A DNA stretch of 64,000 nucleotides from Amia ocellicauda (GCF_036373705.1 NC_089855.1:7416001-7480000); one strand, 5' to 3'; positions 47,501-60,253 are shown, numbered from the stretch's first letter. Notes: generated by a model not told the origin, from the sequence alone. Made by a program: numbers and translations.

Positions 47501-50500
47501 TCAGCCACAAGAGCATCAGTGAGGTCGGGCACTGATGTTGGGCGATCAAGCCTGGCTCGCAATTCATCCCAAAGGTGTTTGATGGGGTTGAGGTCAGGGC
47601 TCTGTGCAGGCCAGTCAAGTTCTTCCACACCAATCTCCACAAACCCTTTCTCTATGCACCTCGCTTTGTGCACAGGGGCTTCATCAGGGAGGGAGCTTTA
47701 CACTCCAGCCGACGCTTGGCATTGCGCACGGGGACCTCAGGCTTGTGTGTGGCTGCTCGGCCATGGAAACCCATGTCGTGAAGCTCCCAATGAACAGTTC
47801 TTGTGCAGACGTTGCTTGCAGAGGTTGGTAGCGTTTGTTGCGCCCAAGGACAGACCCGGTTTTCACTCTGCGTTTGTTCCTTGAGCTTGTGTGGCTCCAA
47901 TCCGCGGCTGAGCTGTTGTTGCTCCTAGACGTTTCCACTTCACAATAACAGCACTTACAGTTGACCTGGGCAGCTTTAGCAGGGCAGAAATTTTACTAAC
48001 TGACATGCTGGAAAGATGGCGTCCTATGAAGGTGCCACGCTGAAAGTCACTGAGCTCTTCAGTAAGGCCCTTGCTACTGCCAGTGTTTGTCTAAGGAGAT
48101 TTGCATGGCTTTGTGCTTGATTTTATACACCTGTCAGCAATGGGTGTGGCTGAAACAGTAGAATCCACTCATCAGAAGGGGTGTCCACATACTTTTGGCC
48201 ATTTAGCGTATGAACCTCTTACAGTCCTTAGTCATTTTTGTTTTCCTGAAATCACCATACGAAATACAATTTAAAAAGGCTTTCAAACATGTGTGGAATC
48301 TGTGGCTTACACTGACGCAAGTGGTATACGTTTAAGACTAAAAGGCTGAGCCGAAATAATGAAAAAATAAAGATAACACCCCTTATAAACCTGGTCTGTG
48401 ATTCTAACACAGAGCCATCACAACAAAACAGTGACCCAGGGAACCAAATGCACTGAAATCTCACCCAGTGCACTTTTCAAATTCCCCATTATAGGATCTG
48501 CACCAAATCTCCTATTGCCGTTGTTCTTTTTAGTTTCGTCTCGTTTTCTTAAACACGACATAATAAAAAACATCGATGCTGGGAAGAAAGCAAGCTAGCT
48601 AGTGTGACTTTGTATTGTAGCTGCCGTCTTCCACAAAGACACACAGATCGAATTAAACCGCATTTTTCCAGACGACTGTCCAATAATGCACAGTTTAAAA
48701 AGATTGTAGAAAATGGGACCAAAGAGAATAATTCAACGTACCGTATTGCACAGCAGATAAAATAAGGCGGCTGATAACACAATTTAGTATTGTTGTGGCT
48801 ATAGTTTTGTGTGTGTATATGTGTATTTTTCCCCAAAAACAATTCACTATGGCCAGATTTAATGAATTAACTAGATTTTAAGTCACAAAAAGGGGGACTA
48901 TAACATTGTTCAATGCAGAAACTGAACAAACAAGAACATATTTACCTTGAGGTTCTTCCGCTCCTCCTGAAAAACAAATACAACACACCGCTTTAGTTTA
49001 AAAGCTGAAGCCAAATACGAAAGTGTAAACAGCTCAGTATGTACAGTACATCACACATCACGAGTTCAATACATTATTTATTACTATAAATTAATTCAAA
49101 CAACGCATATGAATGATAAACAAACGTACCATGTGTGGAATCCCCAGCGCCTGCTAGAAAAACAAAAACACACAAAATGAGTCTGAAGTCAAGTAAAATG
49201 AAAAACATATACATTAAACAGTTCAATCAACCCTGTATTCATGGGGAATGCTAAATTAAAGACATTAAATACTGTAAGTCTGCAGGGGGTTCCCTCCAAA
49301 AAGAGAACTGTATTGTGCAGGACTTGTGTTTCTTCACTACACAACGGAAGCATTAGGGCATAATCTGTAACCCTGGTGGCACTTCTGCAGCGTTGGACTG
49401 GGCTAAAGTCACGTGCCTCAGGGTGGGGTCGGCAGGCAGTCGTCAAGTGGGTTAGACTACAGTGCCGGCGGGGAATTCCATAGCAGGGTGGAGCCGGCGT
49501 GCTTCATGTTAGGGTTTTAGTAGCGGCGGAGCAGGGGTGGGGAGTTGGGGACAGAGTCACAGTCAGGCGGAATCGGAGAGGAACTTCACACAGTCTGGGC
49601 CACACAAAATGGACACCACTGTCAAAATCCCAGGACTTCAAACCACAGAATTTAAAACACCAATTTACTACCGTCAAATCCCCCCCACCCCTCCCCATCA
49701 TTTAATTCAAACATTTGATTGAAATGTAAGATAATAAATACCATATGCGTTGCCACCAGAGCGTCCTGGTAAAAACACAAACACAGAGAGCAGATGAATG
49801 TATGAGTAATGTGTTCAGGCAGTAATTAACATACCATGTTGTATGTAATAAGTCATGTATGCTGGATTCCACAGAATGCACTGTATAGGCAAAGAAAAAT
49901 ACTGACTATCGTTATGTGCTGTCGGTGCTTTGGATATTTACTGATTTGTACACCCAGGTACAGAACCGCGGCTTCACGGCTACAGGCCGATTGCGCTGCC
50001 AAGTCCGTGGGTTAAGCAGCATTTGAATGGGTTAATGCTCTGTGACAGGAGGCTGCTGTCACATGGATTAGGCTTGCAGGGAGAGCAGGGGGGCGGTTTG
50101 TTAGCATGCAGGGCATAGAAAGGGGTCTAATCCAGGTACAAACTGGCATTATCTTGATTACATTATATTACTGAGAGAACTACACTGAAGTCCCCTAAAT
50201 CAGACACTCACCTTGATCAATACGGTAAAAATATAGAGTCGTATATCATACTTTCAAGCATATTACCTACTCTCGGTTGACTACTGCACTCAGATTTGAG
50301 ATCCGTTTCAAACGGTCAGTTTCACCCAGGAGCGAGACCTGCGTAAGCACGCCTGCAATCACAGCGCCTTTGACCTCATTAGTGCAAAATCTCTGGAGCA
50401 AAATAAGCCAGACTGCAATGTAGGGTAAAGAATAGGCTATTAAGTGCTTCAGAGAAGCGCGATTCAAACTTTCACGGATACAATGAGAGGAATTTAAAAC

Positions 50501-53500
50501 CTCTCTCTTGTTCTCTTTTTTTTTTTTTTTTTTTTCTGTCCCTCCCCAAAATATACAGATATCTTTTAAATTTGTTTCAATCATACTCCATGTGCAGTTT
50601 AATTACTTATGCATGTCAAGTATTTTATCTCATTTTATACTCTTATACAGGTTTAGAGAATAAGTCACTTGGCTAAATCACTTCCATATACAATAATCTC
50701 AACTGATATCTCATGAATAATTACAATCTCTCTTGTACATTGCGGTCCTCTGTGTCTTTATTAATACATCTTACCCTTAAAGGCGCCTGTGAAAAATAAT
50801 CAGATCCATTCTCTGCTGATGCTTTCAAGCATTTTTCAAAACGATACTCGTGACTATTTAAATAAAGCCGTCGGTTTCTTTTTGACTAAACAACAGCTGA
50901 AGGTTTTCAATTTAATGCACAAATGTTCTCTTTTCCATGATGAATGACGAGGAAAAACTCTCAAAGCAAAGATAGAAACAGTATCACAGTATGAAGGCAG
51001 TAAGAAACCAATCGAACCAGGAAATCTGTCCCCTACCTCCACCGTGGCCTTTGTCAGGAGTGTACTCTCCTCCAGCAGCATTGAATAAGTCATCATCGCC
51101 GAAGGACCCACCACCTGGAAGAAAGCAAGAGCAAAATCTAGATCTATATCATCACCGCCATCGCCTTCAGTCTCAGCCGAGCCTCCGCGGTACCCGGGCC
51201 TCCAAAAGACTCATCCATGAGCGCCAGTCGGGCTTCTCCCATCTGTACCGGCCGCTGAAAACCTCCTGACCTCTCCACCCTGCAGGAGACCTCTGCTGCA
51301 CGACAATCCCTCCTCCATGCTCTGCCAGACTCTTGTGTTCGTGTCAAGAAGCTACACGTTTCAGCCGATTGTATTAACTGACACGAACACACACTGATTG
51401 CTTCTAACGTGATGCTTCCAAGACTCGTAGGATTAGGACTAGATATGCAAGAAACTGAATTACTGACATTAGACAGGAGCATATTGTGACACACTCTATA
51501 AGGGGAGCTCGATCGCTAGGTTCATACACTACATGATTAAACGGTTACATTCTATCATGATTTAAATAAACCCACCAGATGTTAAACCACACTTCCTGTT
51601 TCTCCAAGATGAAAACAGATTAAAAGGAAGATTCGGCAACTCACCAGTACCGCTGTCCTTCGGTGGCTTTACAGGTGGCTTGTACGGATCTGGACGCCAT
51701 TTAGAAGTTTGAAAGAAGAAACAAATATATGCAATGAATGCCTACTGATGTTCACGGCATGAAAGTAAGGCGCTATTGTAATTCAATGTATTATAAACAC
51801 ACACAAAAAATGAAAAACATCCATATCAGCTCATTTTCAGCTCCACCTCCTTTCTTTCTCCTCACCAGATCATGCCTCCAGAGAAACGTTTCAGAAACCC
51901 TAGAACAGCCCCAACCTGCACGGTTTACTACAACCGATTCGGAGGAAATTCGTAAGACGGTAAAGTAATGACAGAAAGAGAAAACCAAACTGGTGTACAT
52001 TATTGAACCAACTGAGATCCAAACTGTGACCCAAACACTTCAGCTGGAGTTGATCAGACCTGGCACTAGCAGACACACCCAGGTCACCCTTCACAGCAAG
52101 ACACGCAGTTACATTTATTTCACATTCACGTACCTGAGCCGCCACCCAGAGCATCGTCGAGACTGAAGTCATCTGGGGAGAAAAACAAACGGTGACGTCA
52201 CAAAAAACGCGTATCAGCAGGGTTGACCTGTTGTTCGGTGCCATGTTTCTTTCTGCCTGGAACGACTTACAACACATCCTCTTTCCACTTCAAATGACGC
52301 GATAAATAAAACGCGTCTCAGTTACTTCACACGGCAATGGATTGGGAGCGAGCGGCGGTTTTGAAAACTCACCTCCAGCAGGTTTCTTCGGAGGCGGAGG
52401 AGGAGGCTTGGTTGTGGCTGAAAGACAGGAAGCAGAAGAGTCTGACAACGGCACAAATTGCACAGATCAAGCCCGTCCGTCCTGGGTTAGTTCAAACGGA
52501 CGTCAGTTTAAGACTCACACATGCCCCGACACAGGGAAATTGATTGTAAACATACCTGGGCCACCAAAAGCGTCTCCGAGGTCAAAAGTACCTGTGGGGA
52601 AGACGCTGCATTTAGCATATAATCAAACCAAACAAAACCTCTCCACGTGTTTTACTATGACAAATTAAGAATCAAAGGGGAAATATTTAAGTATAATTAA
52701 ATCATTCATTGCACACAAACATCAGAATTGTGTATCTGGGCCGATTCATATTCATTTGTCCTTCAAGAAGTATTTTTTTCCCCAGTTAATACACCATTTC
52801 TGGTGCAACGTATCAAATAACTGCGACTGCGTTGGATTTCTCTGTTTTAGTTCACAGATTACCAGGAGCAGATGTAGGTGTTCATCCTTTGAAAGAGGGA
52901 GGAGCTACACAGTTCTCAGATGATTGCAGATTATAATTTTCTTACAGGTCATTCATTAAGCCCTTGGGAGAGACGCTTTTAATCAGGACACACGTCTCCT
53001 CATTAAGGAAAACACGCCTCGGTTCCAAGTTACCGTTTCTGCCGTCAAATCTGTCCGATGCGTGTGCAAACATTTCCCAGCATACCAGGGCCGGGGGATG
53101 TTTTCAGTTTAGTGTAATTTTGGTTTGTAAACTTTAATTAAATGATTTTATTCTGCAGCAGACTTCAATAAACAAATGACAGGTCAGGTCTCTCTTTCTT
53201 TTCTTCACACACTGAATAAAACTCAACTCAGCAATGAATACATGATTGTGTTAATCTAACTCATATGATCATGTCACATTATTTCACTTTGGGACAGTAT
53301 TTGGGAACTCTCACCTCCCCCGGGATTCTGTGGAGGCTTCGGTTTGGGAGTGGGAGGCTTGGTTGGGCCTAAAAGACAGAAGAGCATTTCGTCAGCGTTC
53401 ATAACATCTCTCGGACACGTTTCCAGCTCAATATCAAAGGCGATGCACATTAAGATTAAATAGGAAAGCTTTTGCCCCTTTCGCTGCTCATACTGAGGGA

Positions 53501-56500
53501 TACACAACGAAATCTGCATCCTACAGAGTTTTAGCTCAATTCACAATTATTGTTGATTATTTGTGGCTTTTTTTCCTTCACTTATTTAGTAGCATAAAAC
53601 AAACCAAAGACTTAACCGGATGCAACAGGATATTCTCTAGACTGCTAGTGTTAATCATATTTACCCAATCACTTGCTTATATACATTTCAACTTACCTCC
53701 AAAGTCATCTAAAGCATCACCTAGATGAAAATCTGAAAAAATAATAAGAGAGTAAAATCATAATGTGTTAATATTATTCAGAAACAATCCAAACCCTGGA
53801 TGTGTGACGGTGACAAACTCTAATGGATTTCACATTACAGTTTGAATCTTGGATTCAATTTAATTAATGATTATGTTAGTTTGTCCAAATACTTTTGAGC
53901 CCCTACAATTGTTGGGACCACATATAAAAATGGGTGTAATTCCTACACCGTTCACTATAATTCCTATACCCTCAAATTAAAGATGAAAGTTAAGCACATA
54001 TTAATTGTTTCCTTTCAAATCCATTGTGGAGGCCTACAGAGCCAAAATTATGGCAACTGTGTCACTGTCAAAATATGTATGGACCTAACTGTATATTTAG
54101 TATGCCATTGCAAACCATAAGCTTAAGTTGTATTTGTTAAAACAATAGCAAAATGGTCTTAAGTGTCCTGCAAAAAACAATGAGCTGTAAAATTGAAAAT
54201 CATAGATGATCAAATGAATTAACTAAACCGTATGAGATATTGTCTGAAGGCAGGCGGTGTCATCTTTGCCAGAGAGGAGAGCACAGTATTCATGGCTACC
54301 GTGTATAAATATGACTCAGCTGTTGATCTGGGTCTAGACTTACAGACCTCTGAACTGAAACTGCATCTAGAGTTTAATTAGGGTCTGGACTTACAGAACT
54401 CTGTGTACTGAAACCTCTTCTAATAGTAGATCTATGCATTCACTGAAAGCTGTTGATGTTTTATTTTTATCACAGATGTATATATGGTAGAGAAGAGTGG
54501 AAATGGGGTCAAGTTTCTGAACAGACCTTAGCCAGGGCTTTCTTTCCATTTCTTGTGTCCTTTTTCCTTTCTTTATATCGACTTTATATCCCTTATTTGT
54601 GCCTTCGTTTAATTGCAAATCTCAAAAAGGGCATTATGCACATTGCACAGCTTGAGAGAAAATAAAACAAGAACGCAGGGACAATTAAAGTGGGGCAGAA
54701 ATAGCGTGCCGTTTTTATTGGAGGACGGCTTCCATTCAGTGGCACTACTTGCTACCTGCCCACCACGTTCCCCTGGAGCAGTCGAAAGCAACACACCGAA
54801 ACACATCACAGCATGCTATAATCACTCCTATTGTTCTTTATTCCAGTCACTTTATAAGAGCAACACTGTGTTCGTTCAACACTTATCCCAGAAGCAAAGG
54901 ACGTCTTCAGCCTTCATAAAACAAACAAACACCAAAAAGTACTTCAGGAAAAAAATCAAGAGGCGTTTATTTGACACAGCTATTGTCTGGGTTTCAGATG
55001 ACACCACGCCTCACAGCTTCTGCAAATCAGGCAGGTTATGAGTCATGACATGAATACCCATCTAGTCCAACACAGACAATATGGGAAAACACCCCAAGAG
55101 CCCCAGGCAGGGATGCATTATTAAAGAGAAATGGAAAATTACAAGACAGGCAACATACAAAAAATCTGTAAGATACTACAAAGAAGCCCCATGTGAACAC
55201 TGGATAAATACTTTGGATGCATTTATGCTGTACTGCAATGGCCAACTACTGAGGACAAAGATTTCCCAAACGACACCAGACTATCCAATCAAGACTAAAA
55301 CTATACAAACTAGCGTGTCATCTTTTATTGGTTCTTCTAAAATCAAATCAGCAGAACTACATTCTGACAAAGCTGGTACACTAAATGCCATAGCACAGTG
55401 TAGACCTGCTGGGTAGCCATGCATTAGCCAGTATGTCGTGCCAACTAGTTCAACAGCCATGACGCATTATAACCAAAACAGAAATAGCGAGCGCAAGAAA
55501 CTTCAAGGGGAAATGAAATCGCCTGGCATGATCAGAAACCACATAAGTAACGACAGGAAGTCAAGTGCACATACTCTACACACACAATTATCTCGCAGCC
55601 CTTTCACTCAGTGCATTTTAGTTACAATTTACAAGGACTTCTGCTTACTATGAACAGGTCATTTAACATAAATCAGAAGAAGCCAGTACTTCACTTGAGC
55701 TCCTCTGGTTTTTGATGCACAAAAAGGCCTATTTGACTGTGAAATCATTACTCTGCAGCCTCCCATTCACGAGATGCAGCCCATCAAAGTTTGACACGCT
55801 TTGTATCGCCAACCAGCCTCTGCACGATAATCTCTTCCTCCACAGTTGACATAAAAAGGAGTTTTAGTTTGTTTTAAAGCTCTCAATAAGATAAAAGTTG
55901 TATCTTTGGCATCGCTCACGTCAAAACATGCAACTTTTGTTTCTGATTTCTACGATTTTTTCTAATAATATTTACATAAGCTAGATTAAGCTAGATTGAA
56001 ATTCGCTCACCTTTCTTCAAAGTAATTGGAAAGTCTGTCACCATTTTAATGAACTGTTCTAAATTATCTTTCTGTATTTCTCTTTTCTGCCAGAGCCAAG
56101 TGTGCTTTGCAAATTAAACCTTAATCATCTGGTGTGATTTAATCCATACAATTTATATATAACATACAATGCAATATATTGCTTCTGGAGAGTGAGACTC
56201 TCTGGCAAGATCTTCTCCTTTAATTTATGACATTTATTATGGAAGTTCAGCCAGTGTACTGGCTCCATTTAAACTGATTGGTAAAACTCCAATTTGAGTT
56301 GTTTTCTGAAACATACAGCCAAAAGGATGTTCCCATTTTCTGTGAACCGGCAGGAAGGGCCCACAGCATTGCTGAGCAGCCAGTGTGGCGTCCTGAACAG
56401 CAGCCCGGCAGCCCTGCATGGCACCGCTGTGAGCGTTTAAACAGCTCTCACGTTACACCGGTGATCTCTGTCACACAAACAGAGAGCCTTTTGAGGCTGG

Positions 56501-59500
56501 AAAAGAGAAGATTACATGGAAACTTGATTCAGGTCTTCAAAATCAAAACAGGCCTTGACCATAAGAGTCCAGAGCATCACTTCAACGTGAACAGGGGCAC
56601 GAGGACAGAGGAACGTAAGGAGAGACCGGGTTTGAAGGGAGTGAGGACAGGAAACAGGAAGCACTTATTCACACAGAGTGAGGTGGACGGACACAGACTG
56701 GCCAAGCATCGTGCTGCAGACGACTCCTTGGGGTCATTTAAACACGGACTGGCCGCGATTCTAGAACGATTTAGTTACTGCAGCTTCCAAGACGAGTACA
56801 TCGGGTCAAATGCCTTCGTCTCACTTCTAGTGCTCGTCTAGCTGTTTGCAATTTTGAACAGAAATACCAGTTCAAGCCAGTCTTAGACTTCACAATCTAA
56901 TTCTGTATTATTTTCAAATGCCATCCAAATATGCTATTAAAAATGAATAAACTGAAACCATTTTAAGTGTTTTTCCCAGAATGTATTTGAGATTCAGGTG
57001 ATCTGAAACACAGGTTTGCGGTGTGAAAGTCTGAATTTGATATTGTAGTAGCAATTAAGACAACTGAAGTTTTGTCTTTTTGTTGATGGGGTCTTTAACA
57101 ATAAACTAAATTATTCAAAGTGACACGTGACACCTGCTATAAAATATAACCAACTGCAAAATTAATTTGGGAATCGATTGCCGTCATTGTCCTTGCATAA
57201 TACTGACAATAAATTATTTAATTCTGAATACAGAGTCTAAATACGGTAAAGTAACTGAAGATAGTGTTGCTATAGCATAGTCAATTAGAGGAGTAGGTGG
57301 CATAGATGCGAATTTGATTAAAGTATCGCCTTTCTACAACCTTAACCATTATGATGTCTTTCTCTGTTTTCTAAAGGACAAACAATGGCTAAACTTGAAG
57401 TGTAAAAGTAAAAAAAAAGATCACATATTTTTAAATACCTTCACACACTGCAGAACCCTGAATGCTTCATACAGGCCAGGAATATATACATATATATATA
57501 TATATATTTTTTTTTTTAAACAACCATTACAGTACTAGCAATACTGTCGAGCACCACAGCTGAGATCTGGGGAGCGTTCGAATTTGCCCTGGGGTCTCTA
57601 CAGGGGGAAACACCTCTTTGAGCTGCGAAGCCAGATGTTTCACATTGGCAAACATAAGGGAAGCACGCGGCTGGGATCTCCTGGCTGCGGCCATCTTTGT
57701 CACCTGTCATGTGGCATCACAGTTGATGAGCGATGCCCAGACAAGCAGCATCTCTCATGAACAGCGGCAGCTTCGCACAGAGGCGGGCTAGGACTTGAGC
57801 CTGCAACAGCAATCTCCCAGGGCTCACATCCGGGGGTTCCTGATAACGCGCACACTTCCCTGAATCTGCGGGAGAGCGCCCTGAATAAAGCAAAGGATCG
57901 AGTGCCTGAAGATAATAGACCACAAACTGAAATGACGCATACATAGCAGCCTGTAGACAAGGCCTTACATGCACAGTTATCGCTTTATTTATTCCCGTCA
58001 GCTAATCATCTTAACTTGCTGCACAAGAGACATGTTTGCTATCTGGTCAACAGCAGGAAGAGAAACAACAACAACACAAAAACTACATCTGAGCAGCAAA
58101 TATAAACACAGTTCTCCGAATATCAGTCACATGTGAAAAAGATAAATGACTCACACTCTTACTAATACACTTCACAAACAAAACATATTGATATGAAGAT
58201 GTTTTGTAGACAGAACATGAACTCGTTATGTTTGTGAAGATCAATATATTTGTGGAGTGTATCCACCAGAGTGCGAGATATGTATTTTATTGTGTGGCGA
58301 CAAGTTTGAAAGTCTATCTTCATCTCTTTTTATTCTCTTGGGCAAGTACAATCTTAATGGTGGCCATTCTTCACCAGGGTCACACCGTCCACTGCTCTCT
58401 TCACACACTCTCCCCGAGGAATGGCTGGAATGAGAGTGCCTCCTCAGCAGGACTTATTTATCATCAGCCACACCTCGGCCCGCCATTAAAAAGACTCACA
58501 CTGGCGGGGGAACGCTGCAGGGTTATGAAAGAGCCGAGGCTGGTGAGTCACCCTGGAGGGAGGGGCTGGCAGGATGGCCTGGCTGCTAAGCCCATGTTGG
58601 TTTAATTGCCTTTCATGTCTCATTCTTTCCAGCCACCAGAAACTCATATCACCACGGCAGTTCCACAAACAAAAGAAAACAAAGAGACGCTGCGGAGATG
58701 GAGGGAAGTAACCATGTGGTGTTCTCATACGAACAACTCGCCACACAAGGACAATTTCACTGTCAATTCATGATTATCTGTCCAAGTTAGCAGCAAAACT
58801 ACAGGGTCAAAACCTACACTGAGTGGTTTGCAAATAAAATGTAGAATATACCATATAGTTAGACAGTAGAGTGAAGCAAACACCGAGCATAAAGTGCACC
58901 ACCTACAACAACTGAAATGGAGAGCTACAATACAATAGACCTGAACAGCAATCTGATAGGAAGTGAGTGGCATAATAATACAAATTGATCACACTTAACA
59001 GGCTACAAAGTATAATATACTGTGTACAGTTCAAAGTAAAGCAGAGATCTGATGTTAAGGCCCTATTTGGGGATCTGGTTTCAGTGGCGTATTTATAGAA
59101 CAAGTTATTTTTTGACTTAATTGTTTCTCTCCCTGCTAGTGTCACCCTCTGATTAAACAGCCCGGACCCCCCAACACGCCTCACTGCCAAATCTAAAACT
59201 AACCCTCCGAGGGGCAGACTGAAACACAAAATTGAGCCGCCAGCTGATGGGAAATATAAACCTGTACTTGGGCTTCTGTCTTCTGCTCATCTACACTTGC
59301 GCATTTGCGATTTGAGGGTGTGGCAAAGTTTTTAATAATAATACTAATAATAACCATCACTTGCAAAGCTTCACATAAGCACATTGTTTTCCAATATTGC
59401 AAAGTCAGATGTACAGAAGCACAGTACAACAGCTGACTTTTTCTAAACCCAAACCTAACTTTGCACCCAAGTTTAAAATAGTTTTAGCTCATGTTCGTGA

Positions 59501-59861
59501 CGTCAGCAACGGGCACCACAGACCTGCGCGGGGCCGGTGCCACCCTGACCCACATTCAAAGTCATGATTCAATGCATAGCCAGCTCCTACATCCTGATGT
59601 CATGCGATTTTGAATGTTTTTGTCATTTGCACAAATCCCCACCTGCGACAACCCGTATTACACCGATAGATCCGCCACAACACAGTTATTCTGGTCTAAA
59701 CAGATCACAGAGAAACTCTTCTTAGGTCACCTTAAGTTGAAATGCACACAAGAAATGCCAGGTTTGGTTGCCTTTTCCCCGTTTCAGATGCTCAAATGCT
59801 TACCTTGGGCGAGAGCGGCGCCTGTCAGGCTGGCAAGGAATACAATCCGTAGGAAAAGCAT
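41511..59861 (-). CDS. cd99: CD99-family type I membrane glycoprotein, 15 coding exons
   Basis: Single-pass surface protein; in mammals CD99 acts in leukocyte transmigration and adhesion. Coding exons in transcript order: 59861-59804, 53732-53697, 53368-53315, 52591-52556, 52417-52373, 52172-52134, 51689-51645, 51114-51037, 50786-50775, 49765-49742, 49153-49130, 48966-48946, 42459-42340, 41787-41734, 41539-41511. Every intron is phase 1, giving about 224 aa. Signal peptide: residues 1-19 (LFLRIVFLASLTGAALA). The ectodomain alternates acidic modules (DFHLGDALDD, TFDLGDAFGG, DFSLDDALGG) with proline-lysine modules (PTKPPTPKPKPP, TTKPPPPPPKKP, YKPPVKPPK). FGDDDLFNAAGGEYTPDKGHGG and small Gly-rich exons follow. 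The membrane helix (about 164-185) leads into AYQKKKLCFK, the CD99 juxtamembrane signature. The cytoplasmic tail is short. GGEYTPDKG is also found in CD99L2, but the tail motif and the GYG2 neighbour favour CD99 (or an undivided CD99/XG ancestor). Confidence 0.92.
42340..42459 (-). CDS. cd99: CD99 transmembrane exon
   Basis: It encodes SSKIAGIVSAVGVALLGAAS followed by SYFAYQKKKLCFKVSGG. The hydrophobic run is flanked by a lysine outside and a strongly basic KKK inside, giving an N-out, C-in orientation. The exon is bounded by TTCGCAG and GGAG|GTACGT, both in phase 1. Confidence 0.95.
42745..42758 (+). promoter_or_regulatory. Candidate CTCF-like motif
   Basis: CCAGAAGAGGGCAG, one mismatch to the CTCF core, 290 bp upstream (in transcript sense) of the CD99 transmembrane exon. 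Similar GAGGGCAGTGTG words also occur in some fish repeats. Confidence 0.25.
44757..44762 (-). terminator. Candidate poly(A) signal for the alternative CD99 terminal exon
   Basis: Minus-strand AATAAA about 720 nt past the TGA at 45478. It would define a self-contained alternative last exon inside the intron before the transmembrane exon. Confidence 0.3.
45478..45620 (-). CDS. cd99: Possible alternative CD99 terminal exon (secreted form)
   Basis: An acceptor GTTGCAG opens a phase-1 ORF that fits directly onto the upstream CD99 exon at 48966-48946. It encodes DLAIQWSRLLKFLNANAPDS, then LRVWINNLKQVVAPLVERAL and ends EMLNLDE with a TGA at 45480-45478. The pattern of leucines, valines and charges suggests amphipathic helices. 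There is no membrane segment, so using this exon in place of the exon at 42459 would give a secreted protein. An AATAAA on the minus strand at 44762-44757 could end this transcript. It may instead be a decayed or unrelated exon. Confidence 0.5.
47336..48208 (-). mobile_element. Deleted Tc1-like transposon (CACTATATGGCC ends)
   Basis: TA-flanked 873-bp element with ends CACTATATGGCCAC and GGCCATTTAGCG (inverted). On the minus strand, transposase fragments remain: SPDLNPIKHLWDELRARLDR (the glutamate of the DDE triad is altered: NPIKHLW) and part of the N-terminal half (47940-47650). The middle, with the first two catalytic aspartates, is gone. CD99 intron. Confidence 0.8.
50516..50535 (+). repeat. 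Poly(T) run
   Basis: About 20 T in a CD99 intron. It could be the A-tail of a minus-strand retroposed sequence, but no body was recognised. Confidence 0.8.
53850..54091 (+). mobile_element. Solo terminal arm of the second Tc1 family
   Basis: It shares TATGTTAGTTTGTCCAAATA, CACATATAAAAATGGGTGTA and TATGTATGGACCTAACTG with 37060-37294 and also ends at a TA. No transposase is left. It lies in CD99 intron 1, just upstream of the second exon. Confidence 0.7.
56460..56800 (+). mobile_element. Old CR1-like LINE relic
   Basis: A 187-codon open frame covers this stretch but reads as a diverged CR1 C-terminal region (LEKRRLHGNLIQVFKIKTG, RTGNRKHLFTQSEV). It follows the same order as the younger copies (for example at 33650). 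It is not a host gene. CD99 intron 1. Confidence 0.5.
59804..59861 (-). CDS. cd99: CD99 signal-peptide exon
   Basis: ATG at 59861-59859 opens a typical secretory signal ending ALAQ, then the donor CCAAG|GTAAGC in phase 1. The following intron is about 6.1 kb, the longest well-supported intron of the gene. Confidence 0.88.
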
Positions 59862-59989
59862 TGCTGTGCAGCTGGAAAAAACTTCAAACAACAATAAAGT
59901 TGCGTGTCCAGTCCTCCAAAGTGTATATGTATGTACGTGCGGGTCCACAGGAAGTGTGTGCGCAGAAGAAGCCCCTGCTCGCCTCGCCC

Positions 59990-60200
59990 GGCTGATGGTC
60001 TGTTTTTAAAGAGCATAAAGTCGCGGACTAGACTTGCCACGGCTCGGTCCAGACACCGCCCAAAGAATGACTGGCAGGCCAGCGGTCCAATCACGAGTCG
60101 TCTAGCGGCGCACGCAGGCAGCCATTGGTTGAGGACATGTAGGGGTTGGGCGGCGCGGATAGGCGCGGTCCTGGGCCCGCTTTGGCAAGAGATGCCCCCG
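59990..60200 (-). promoter_or_regulatory. Putative CD99 promoter
   Basis: Read on the minus strand, this block has a CCAAT box at 60128-60124, GC-rich CpG-containing sequence (60150-60180), and a TATA-like TTTAAAAACA near 60010-60001. The last lies about 140 bp upstream of the start codon. It is the most CpG-rich sequence near the gene. Confidence 0.4.
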
Positions 60201-60253
60201 GGGTGCAATGGTGCGGGCGGAGGAACTTACATGGAGTTTGTTTGATAGTTGGG

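Larger units (their letters stand above)
42460..48945. other. CD99 intron before the transmembrane exon
   Basis: 6.5 kb. It holds the candidate alternative terminal exon (45478-45620), the deleted Tc1 (47336-48208), a TC-rich tract (43628-43659) and a GT microsatellite (46711-46728). Confidence 0.75.
53733..59803. other. CD99 intron 1
   Basis: 6.1 kb with a Tc1 arm, an old CR1 relic and an (AT)n tract near 57490. No further acidic or proline-rich CD99 module was found in it. Confidence 0.7.

Noticed and set aside
47428..47938. Small ORFs on both strands that look like a conserved gene
   Set aside because: They lie between the Tc1 inverted ends and match transposase fragments.
56278..56841. 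187-aa plus-strand ORF, long for this window
   Set aside because: Its second half aligns in order with CR1 LINE copies elsewhere in the window, so it is a retrotransposon relic, not a host gene.
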